Positions 5,914 to 10,152 of a stretch of 10,152 nucleotides of DNA are shown here, piece after piece. Each line of letters starts with the position of its first letter. Positions within the stretch are counted from its first letter, which is position 1. This DNA comes from Ramlibacter sp. (GTDB lineage: Bacteria; Pseudomonadota; Gammaproteobacteria; Burkholderiales; Burkholderiaceae_C), in contig JAJNBO010000048.1 of the NCBI GenBank assembly GCA_021156245.1, positions 1 through 10,152 of the forward strand, written 5' to 3'. A program made the position numbers and the translations under genes. The notes beneath the pieces are model-generated. The model was not told where the DNA came from and ran no database searches. It saw only the letters and a list, made by a program, of their open reading frames with translations.

Positions 5914-6963
5914 CTACCCCAGCGCGCGCGTCACGCGGCCGACGAAGCCGGGCGAGCGCGCCGGGTCCAGCCAGCGCACCACCACCACCGCCTGGTGCGC
6001 CGGGTCCATCCACACGTAGTGGCCCCCGGCCCCGACCATGAACCAGCTGTCGTGCGGCGCCTCCGCGAACATGGCGCCGCCGCGATTGAGCCACACCAGC
6101 CAGCCGTAGAACGGCGCGATCGCGCAGGGCTGCTGCATCCGCGCGACCCACTCGCGCGGCACCAGCTGCCGGCCAGCGTGCAGGCCCCCATCGAGCAGCA
6201 GCTGTCCGACGCGGGCCTGGTCGCGGGCGCTGATGCTCACGCCGGCGCCCCAATGCGTCCCGCCGGGAACGGACGGCATGCGCTTGCCGTCGATGTCGAC
6301 CCACGCGTCGTCGTACCCGACCCAGCGGAAGCCTTCGCCGCCGCCCAGAGGCGCCAGGATCTCCTCCACGAAAACGTCCGGCAGCGGACGCTTGAACAGG
6401 TGCAGGAGCGCCAGCGACAGCTGGTTGATGCGCACGTCGTTGTATTCCCAGTAGGCCCCGGGCGGCTGCAGCACGCGGGCTTCCCCCTTGCGACCCTGAG
6501 GCGGCTTGGGGTCGTGCGAGACGCGGCGGTTGTGCTCCACCTGGTCCGGCATGCCCAGGCAGGTGCCCTGCCACTCGCTGGTCTGCTCGAGCATGTGCGC
6601 CCACGTGATCCCGCGGTTGTGCGCGCCGTCGAAGCCGATGCCTGGCAGCGCTTCGTGGATGCGTTGTTGCGGCTGCAGCAGCCCGCGCCCGTGCGCCACG
6701 CCGGCGAGCAATGCCAGGTAGGTCTTGGCGACGCTGTACGTCAGGTCGGCGCGGTCCGGTTCGCCCCAGGACGCCGCTTCCTCGCCATGGACACGGATGA
6801 CGCCCGACACGCCGCCGCGCGGGTGCACCGGGCCGCGCAGGACGTTGAAGGGTGCCGGGTCCGCATGGTGCACGCCCCAGCGCGCCGGATCCGCCTGCGG
6901 GTCGCGCGGCCAGCCGACCTCGTGGGCCTGGGCATAGGCGATGGCTTCGGTGAAATCGGTCAT
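5914..6963 (-). CDS. Serine hydrolase, beta-lactamase/penicillin-binding-protein-like fold
   Basis: A 349-residue protein of the beta-lactamase-related serine hydrolase family (class C beta-lactamase/EstB/DD-peptidase fold). The active-site Ser-x-x-Lys is in LTYSVAKTYLALLAG (Ser77, Lys80). The second motif appears as YWEYNDVRINQLSLALL (171-187, Tyr174-Asn175-Asp176), a variant of Tyr-x-Asn. A third box corresponding to KTG/HxG may be GAGGHYVW (311-318). No signal peptide is visible (MTDFTEAIAYAQAH), so the protein is probably cytoplasmic and more likely an esterase or amidase than a beta-lactamase. The ATG at 6963 lacks a strong Shine-Dalgarno, but the homology fits this start. It lies 27 bp from the divergent NUDIX start and converges on the peptidase with 36 bp between stops. 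The family is firm. The substrate is unknown. Confidence 0.88.
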   Translation of the reverse strand: MTDFTEAIAYAQAHEVGWPRDPQADPARWGVHHADPAPFNVLRGPVHPRGGVSGVIRVHGEEAASWGEPDRADLTYSVAKTYLALLAGVAHGRGLLQPQQRIHEALPGIGFDGAHNRGITWAHMLEQTSEWQGTCLGMPDQVEHNRRVSHDPKPPQGRKGEARVLQPPGAYWEYNDVRINQLSLALLHLFKRPLPDVFVEEILAPLGGGEGFRWVGYDDAWVDIDGKRMPSVPGGTHWGAGVSISARDQARVGQLLLDGGLHAGRQLVPREWVARMQQPCAIAPFYGWLVWLNRGGAMFAEAPHDSWFMVGAGGHYVWMDPAHQAVVVVRWLDPARSPGFVGRVTRALG

Positions 6964-6990
6964 GCCGCCAGCATAAGGTACGCTGTCCGC

Positions 6991-7860
6991 ATGGAGCTGA
7001 ACACCGTCTTCAACGAGGGGCCCGCGGCCCCTTCCGCCACCGTCGTCCTGCTGCGGGACGCCCCGGGCGACGTCGAGGTCTTCCTGCTGCGGCGGCACGG
7101 GCAATCGGAGGTGCTGGGCGGCGCTTATGTCTTTCCGGGCGGCAAGGTCGATGCCGAGGACGTGGAATGGGCCGACCGCCTGGACGTCGCACCCGCGGAG
7201 CTGCATGCCCGGCTCGGCGAGCCGGAGCTCGCGCCCGCGCAAGCTGCCGGACTGTTCGTCACGGCGATCCGCGAGCTGTTCGAAGAGACCGGCGTGCTCC
7301 TGGCCGACGTGACGCCGCAGCAAGCCGCCGCCGCGTGGCAGGCGATGCGTGAAGGTCCGGGGTTCGATGAACTGCTCGCCCCCGCGGGGATCCGCCTCTG
7401 CGCGGGTGCCCTGCACCCGTGGTCCCGCTGGATCACCCCGACCCTCAGCAGCGTCACGCGCAAGCGCTTCGACACCCGCTTCTTCGTGGGCACGGTGCCC
7501 GCGGGGCAGGAAGCCGGGCACGACACGCACGAAGCGACCGCGAGCGTGTGGCTGCCGCCGCGCGAAGCGTTGCGCCGCTACTGGGACGGACTGATCGAGC
7601 TGGCGCCGCCGCAGATCATGAGCCTCGTGCACCTGGCGCGGCATCGCAGCGTGGCGAGCGTGCTGCAGGCGGCGTGCTCGGGTCCGCCGCCCTGCATTCG
7701 CCCGGAGCCGCGCGACGTCGAAGGCGCGCGCGTGCTCTGCTATCCGGGCGACCCGTGGCACTCGCAGGCGGCGCAGGCCCTGCCCGGTCCCACGCGGCTG
7801 ACCTGGCGCAACAAGCGCTTCGAGCCGGACGCCGGGCTCTCCATCCTCCTCGGGGAATAG
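6991..7860 (+). CDS. NUDIX hydrolase with interrupted Nudix box (NUDT19-like)
   Basis: A 289-residue NUDIX hydrolase, likely cleaving a nucleoside-diphosphate-linked substrate such as CoA derivatives, NDP-sugars or dinucleotides, with Mg2+ held by the Nudix glutamates. The first half of the box is YVFPGGKVDAE (46-56, giving G50-x5-E56). The second half is RELFEETGV (94-102). The consensus spacer of 7 residues is 37 here, about 30 extra. I recall such an insertion as a feature of the mammalian NUDT19/RP2 subfamily, whose members act on CoA and acyl-CoA. The strand VVLLRDAPGDVEVFLLRRHG (18-37) is also typical. The C-terminal extension includes HPWSRWITP (a motif also seen in that group) and a helical end. 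The start is ATG 6991; no strong Shine-Dalgarno is visible. The specific substrate is inference. Confidence 0.88.
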   Translation: MELNTVFNEGPAAPSATVVLLRDAPGDVEVFLLRRHGQSEVLGGAYVFPGGKVDAEDVEWADRLDVAPAELHARLGEPELAPAQAAGLFVTAIRELFEETGVLLADVTPQQAAAAWQAMREGPGFDELLAPAGIRLCAGALHPWSRWITPTLSSVTRKRFDTRFFVGTVPAGQEAGHDTHEATASVWLPPREALRRYWDGLIELAPPQIMSLVHLARHRSVASVLQAACSGPPPCIRPEPRDVEGARVLCYPGDPWHSQAAQALPGPTRLTWRNKRFEPDAGLSILLGE

Positions 7861-8232
7861 CGGCCCGCCCAACGCTGGCTTTCGTCGCTCCCACAGGCCG
7901 CGCTGACGCGAACCTACAGCCGCTCGCGCACCGGACCTGCGCAGCCGCCAAGCCGCCGGCACTCCAATACATCAAAGCCAGCCGGCCTCCGCGCTACGAC
8001 GGCAGGGATCAGACTCTTCGCTTCCGCAGGCGAACAGCGAGAACATTGCCCAGTGGACCGGCGGGCTTCCCCCGCGGGAGCCCTTCCCGCACCTGCTGCC
8101 GTCCACCGGCAACCGCGACATGGCGGCTCCCACGCCGCCCTGCGTCCTTTGCCTACAGGGTGCATCCCTACGGCGGACCTACCCTAGACGGCAACTCACG
8201 ACACACGAACAGACGCCAGGGAGAGCCCCCCG
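7861..8232. other. 372-bp non-coding stretch with several inverted repeats
   Basis: No convincing gene: frames are open on both strands only because stop codons are rare at this GC content, and the translations look like Arg/Pro-rich noise. It holds several inverted repeats. GGGC(TT)CCC with GGGAGCCC lies at 8063-8083 (one bulge). A perfect GGCGGC/GCCGCC hairpin with loop TCCCAC lies at 8122-8139. AGGG/CCCT lies around TGCAT at 8157-8169. On the minus strand, 7879-7919 contains two related copies (TGTAGGTTCGCGTCAGC and TGTGGGAGCGACGAAAGC) that look like REP-type intergenic repeats. No confident promoter could be placed. Its right end carries the AGGGAGA ribosome binding site of the small gene at 8233. 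Confidence 0.5.
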
Positions 8233-8373
8233 ATGAGCCCGTTGATGATGCGCTTCTTCACCTTGGTCGGCATTGCCCTGGCGGCCGCCAGCATGCAGCT
8301 CAAGGCGCGCGCGGACACGGCGGGCTTCCCGGTGACCGAGGCGGTGCAGTGCGTGGACTCGCGTTCCATCTAA
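8233..8373 (+). CDS. 46-aa predicted secreted peptide, upstream partner of DUF4864 gene
   Basis: A short ORF starting MSPLMMRFFTLVGIALAAA and ending AVQCVDSRSI. The N-terminal 27 residues are a classic Sec signal: MMR, then a hydrophobic core FFTLVGIALAAAS, then KARA as a likely cleavage site. About 19 mature residues would be left (DTAGFPVTEAVQCVDSRSI) with one cysteine. An AGGGAGA Shine-Dalgarno stands at 8218-8224, with the ATG 8 bases after it. The TAA stop at 8371 is itself part of the TAAGGA binding site of the next gene, so translation is probably coupled. I do not recognise the peptide. An internal ATG (8245 or 8248) could be the true start and would leave a signal of 22-23 residues. 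Function is unknown, and it could be a leader whose role is to drive translation of the downstream gene. Confidence 0.6.
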   Translation: MSPLMMRFFTLVGIALAAASMQLKARADTAGFPVTEAVQCVDSRSI

Positions 8374-8381
8374 GGACTCCC

Positions 8382-8888
8382 GTGCCCTACCAGCCCTTCC
8401 CCCAGGATTCCAGCCTGCCCCGTTTCCCTTCGCGCCGGCGCAGCAAGGCCGCGACCGCCTGGTCGCTTCTGTTCAGCGCCGTGCTGCTCGGGGGCATCTT
8501 CGCATCCGACCTGCCGCAGGCGGCCGCGCCGAAGGCGGTGACGCCGCAAGTGGTGCAGAGCGTCGTGGAGCAGCAGCTGAATGCACTGGCGAGCGACGAT
8601 GCCGCCCGCGCATTCGCGCTCGCCGACCCCGGGCTGCGCACCCAGTTCGGCAACGCCGAGGCCTTCCTCGCCACCGTGCGGGAGAAGTACCCGATGCTGG
8701 TGCGCCCGGCCAGCGTCCTGTTCCTGAAGCCGGAGACCGACGGCACCATCGCCATGCAGAAGGTGCGCATCACCGACGACAGCGGTGCGGCCTGGTCCCT
8801 CACCTACCTGCTGAATCGCCAGCAGGACGACCAGTGGCGCATCAGCGGCTGCGTCGTGACCGCCGAGGGCAAGCGCGTCCTCGCCTGA
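8382..8888 (+). CDS. DUF4864 domain-containing membrane-anchored protein (GTG start)
   Basis: A 168-residue protein. An N-terminal cytoplasmic tail rich in Arg and Pro (VPYQPFPQDSSLPRFPSRRRS) precedes one hydrophobic helix (ATAWSLLFSAVLLGGIFAS, 24-42). This is a signal anchor or uncleaved signal, so the domain is expected in the periplasm. The rest matches DUF4864: VVQSVVEQQLNALASDDAARAFALADPGLRTQFGNAEAFLATVREKYP (about 57-104), then strands RPASVLFLKPE, MQKVRITDD, AWSLTYLLNRQ, and the ending DDQWRISGCVVT (149-160). The fold appears NTF2/SnoaL-like, and the function is unknown. I chose GTG 8382 because TAAGGA ends 5 bases upstream and no ATG lies before the domain. The preceding small ORF ends 8 bp away, so they form one unit. 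A strong terminator follows. Confidence 0.86.
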   Translation: MPYQPFPQDSSLPRFPSRRRSKAATAWSLLFSAVLLGGIFASDLPQAAAPKAVTPQVVQSVVEQQLNALASDDAARAFALADPGLRTQFGNAEAFLATVREKYPMLVRPASVLFLKPETDGTIAMQKVRITDDSGAAWSLTYLLNRQQDDQWRISGCVVTAEGKRVLA

Positions 8889-8896
8889 TCTCGGGG

Positions 8897-8937
8897 CCCA
8901 TGAAAAAAGCGCGGCAGTTGCCGCGCTTTTTCATGGG
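8897..8937. terminator. Bidirectional intrinsic terminator
   Basis: CCCATGAAAAAAGCGCGGC (8897-8915) pairs with GCCGCGCTTTTTCATGGG (8920-8937) around the loop AGTT, with one unpaired A. The GC stem flanked by A6 and T5 tracts gives a U-run terminator on both strands. It ends transcription of the DUF4864 gene (+, stop 8888) and of the Ser-rich gene (-, stop 8947). Confidence 0.9.
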
Positions 8938-8946
8938 GAAGCCGCA

Positions 8947-9309
8947 TCAGTTGCGGTCGGCCTTGGCGGTGCGGGCCGTGGAGCCGGAGGCGCTGGTATC
9001 GGCGGCCATCGAGCTGGAGCTGCCGGTGCTGCTGCCGCTGGTGCTCGGGGTACTGGAAGCGCTGGAGCCGGAGCTCATGGTGCCCGACGAGGCGGCGCCC
9101 GAGGCGGAGGTGCTGCCGGAGGTGCTGCCTTGCGCCGCGGCGCCGGCACCGCTGCCCGGCGTGCCGGTCGTGCCCATCGGCGTGTTCTGCGTGCTGCGCT
9201 GGCCGGCGCCCACGGCCGGATCGGAGGCCGGCTGCGGCGGGGTGCTTTGCGCGAACGCCAGGCTGAAGGTGGCGGCTGCTGCGGCGGCGATGACGTACTT
9301 GATGGACAT
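8947..9309 (-). CDS. Low-complexity Ser/Gly/Ala/Thr-rich secreted protein, 120 aa
   Basis: The product has a clear Sec signal peptide (MSIKYVIAAAAAATFSLAFA, likely cut after Ala20, before QSTPP). A segment rich in Pro, Gln and Gly follows, then about 60 residues almost wholly Ser, Gly, Ala and Thr (about 48-110) without fixed repeat units, and a basic ending TARTAKADRN. It has no cysteine and no second membrane segment, so it is probably an intrinsically disordered periplasmic or extracellular protein. AAGGAG lies at good spacing before the ATG, and the shared terminator follows the stop. The Ser codons vary (TCC, AGC, AGT, TCG), so it is not a simple DNA microsatellite. I do not know a function. 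Similar Ser/Ala-rich proteins ending in charged R-K-D residues occur in Comamonadaceae from memory. It lies 152 bp downstream of the L,D-transpeptidase on the same strand. Confidence 0.8.
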   Translation of the reverse strand: MSIKYVIAAAAAATFSLAFAQSTPPQPASDPAVGAGQRSTQNTPMGTTGTPGSGAGAAAQGSTSGSTSASGAASSGTMSSGSSASSTPSTSGSSTGSSSSMAADTSASGSTARTAKADRN

Positions 9310-9440
9310 GTGAGGACTCCTTGGTCTGTTTGGATTTGCTGTGAACCGGCGGCTGGTGCCGGCCGGAAGACCAAGAGTAGGCTTTGCTCGATGAGGCAAC
9401 GTCGGTCCCGCGCGCAGCGTGATGTCGGACGAAGCGCGCA

Positions 9441-9457
9441 CGCCGCGTAGCGCGGCG
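9441..9457 (-). terminator. GC hairpin just after the L,D-transpeptidase gene
   Basis: CGCCGCG (9441-9447) and CGCGGCG (9451-9457) are perfect 7-bp arms with a 3-nt loop, 4 bp beyond the stop of the gene at 9462. There is no T tract, so it may be a weak or factor-aided terminator or 3'-end stabiliser. Confidence 0.35.
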
Positions 9458-9461
9458 ACGC

Positions 9462-10109
9462 TCAGTTGGATTCGAGCGCGTGGAACACGTTGCGCAGCGG
9501 GCGCGCCTCGGGAAGCACGTAGACCACGCTGTGCGACTTGCCCAGCACGCGCTCCACCACCTCCTGGTAGAACGCGACGGGCACCACCACGCAACCCCAC
9601 GACACTCGCTTGTCCTCGGTGCCCTCGGTCCCCAGGCGATCGGCGCGCGCCTTGAAGGAGAAGCCGGGTCGCAGCCGATGGATCGCGAACGCGCTCTCGT
9701 AGTCCACCCACACCACGTGCTCGCCCTTGTCGTTCCTGCCGGGCGAGGCCTCGAAGCGCCCGGCGGGGGTCGTGCGCTCCTCGGGCGGGACGTGGCCGGT
9801 CTGGGCGCGTTCGCCGACACCGGGAACCGTATGGTCGCCGGGGGCGCTGCCCAGCAGCACGGGGGATTCGCCGGCCAGGCGGCCGGCGGCGTCGAACACA
9901 TAGATGCGCGCCGCGCGCTTGTCGACGACGGCGAAGGGCTTGCCGCTCGCGTCGCCGCTGTCACGCACCCATTCGAGCACGCTGCCCGCGTCCGGCGTGA
10001 CGCGCATCTTCCAGGTATCCGTCGCCGCATGCGCCGCCAGCCACGGCGCGGCAGCCATCCAGGCCGTACAAACGGCTGCGCTGCGCAGCCACCGGCGGAA
10101 GTCCAGCAT
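9462..10109 (-). CDS. L,D-transpeptidase family protein (YkuD-like catalytic domain)
   Basis: A 215-residue exported enzyme. The N-terminal signal (MLDFRRWLRSAAVCTAWMAAAPWLAAHA, likely cut after Ala28) precedes a domain that begins FAVVDKRAARIYVFDAAGRLAGESPVLLGSAPGDH (59-93), as in YkuD domains. Then come TPAGRFEASPG (114-124), FAIHRLRPG (His144) and KRVSWGCVVVP (Ser170-Trp-Gly-Cys173). This is the His and Ser-x-Gly-Cys signature of L,D-transpeptidases, whose cysteine acylates on tetrapeptide stems to form 3-3 crosslinks or attach proteins to murein. Trp replaces the more usual residue between Ser and Gly, which is tolerated. The ATG at 10109 is preferred over one at 10148 because ACAGGGGA precedes it and the signal peptide then starts cleanly. 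A second, uncertain question is whether it is a catalytically ordinary member. It may share a transcript with the Ser-rich gene. Confidence 0.93.
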   Translation of the reverse strand: MLDFRRWLRSAAVCTAWMAAAPWLAAHAATDTWKMRVTPDAGSVLEWVRDSGDASGKPFAVVDKRAARIYVFDAAGRLAGESPVLLGSAPGDHTVPGVGERAQTGHVPPEERTTPAGRFEASPGRNDKGEHVVWVDYESAFAIHRLRPGFSFKARADRLGTEGTEDKRVSWGCVVVPVAFYQEVVERVLGKSHSVVYVLPEARPLRNVFHALESN

Positions 10110-10152
10110 CCGAGTCCCCTGTATTGCCGGGCCATGGTGGCTCAGCAAGGGC

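Noticed and set aside
5995..6990. Plus-strand open frame upstream of the NUDIX gene in the same frame
   Set aside because: Antisense to the serine hydrolase. The NUDIX fold starts at the ATG at 6991.
8834..9313. 159-residue plus-strand frame beginning in the DUF4864 gene
   Set aside because: Antisense shadow of the Ser/Gly-rich protein. The strong terminator lies within it, and no ribosome binding site supports it.
9310..9461. TTGCCT and TACTCT on the minus strand as a promoter for the Ser-rich gene
   Set aside because: The spacing is only 14 bp, too short for a sigma-70 promoter. No alternative pair was convincing.
10116..10152. TTGCTG and AATACA as a promoter for the L,D-transpeptidase gene
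   Set aside because: The implied start of transcription would fall at or after the Shine-Dalgarno, and the -10 match is poor.

Overview
The window is GC-rich DNA with short gaps between genes, and the gene content points to a betaproteobacterium of the order Burkholderiales. A Comamonadaceae-type genome (Ramlibacter or Variovorax-like) is the best guess. This rests on recalled resemblance of several proteins (E. coli-type GshA, standalone HPF/RaiA-like protein, PA2778/PA2779 pair, DUF4864 protein) and was not tested by a search. It looks like ordinary chromosomal housekeeping sequence. I saw no transposase, integrase, CRISPR array, tRNA or rRNA.

Layout, left to right. At 1-458 (-) lies the N-terminal third of glutamate-cysteine ligase (gshA), cut by the window edge. 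Divergent from it are a 110-residue helical hypothetical protein (646-978 +) and an SRPBCC/START-fold protein (1044-1517 +). These converge on a YidB-like DUF937 protein (1552-2154 -), followed by an alpha/beta-hydrolase carboxylesterase (2238-2903 -). A short HPF/RaiA-family ribosome-associated protein (3030-3419 +) is divergent from the esterase. It converges, with only 7 bp between stops, on a fold-type-IV PLP aminotransferase (3427-4326 -) that resembles (R)-selective amine transaminases.

The middle holds a tight two-gene operon, 4531-4890 and 4897-5877 (+). It encodes a small secreted/membrane protein of the PA2779 family and a lipoprotein C39-like cysteine peptidase with a TPR-like tail (PA2778 family). 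A serine-hydrolase/beta-lactamase-fold protein (5914-6963 -) and a NUDIX hydrolase with an interrupted Nudix box (6991-7860 +) then diverge from a 27-bp gap.

The right part has a 372-bp non-coding, stem-loop-rich stretch (7861-8232). It leads into a two-gene unit: a 46-residue predicted secreted peptide (8233-8373 +) and a membrane-anchored DUF4864 protein (8382-8888 +, GTG start). A long bidirectional terminator (8897-8937) separates this from two minus-strand envelope genes: a low-complexity Ser/Gly/Ala-rich secreted protein (8947-9309) and an L,D-transpeptidase (9462-10109).

No large undescribed system is evident. The items most worth a second look are the PA2778/PA2779 peptidase pair with a possible cleavage site, the (R)-amine-transaminase-like enzyme with an operator-like dyad upstream, the hairpin over the esterase start codon, and the uncharacterised 46-residue peptide coupled to DUF4864.
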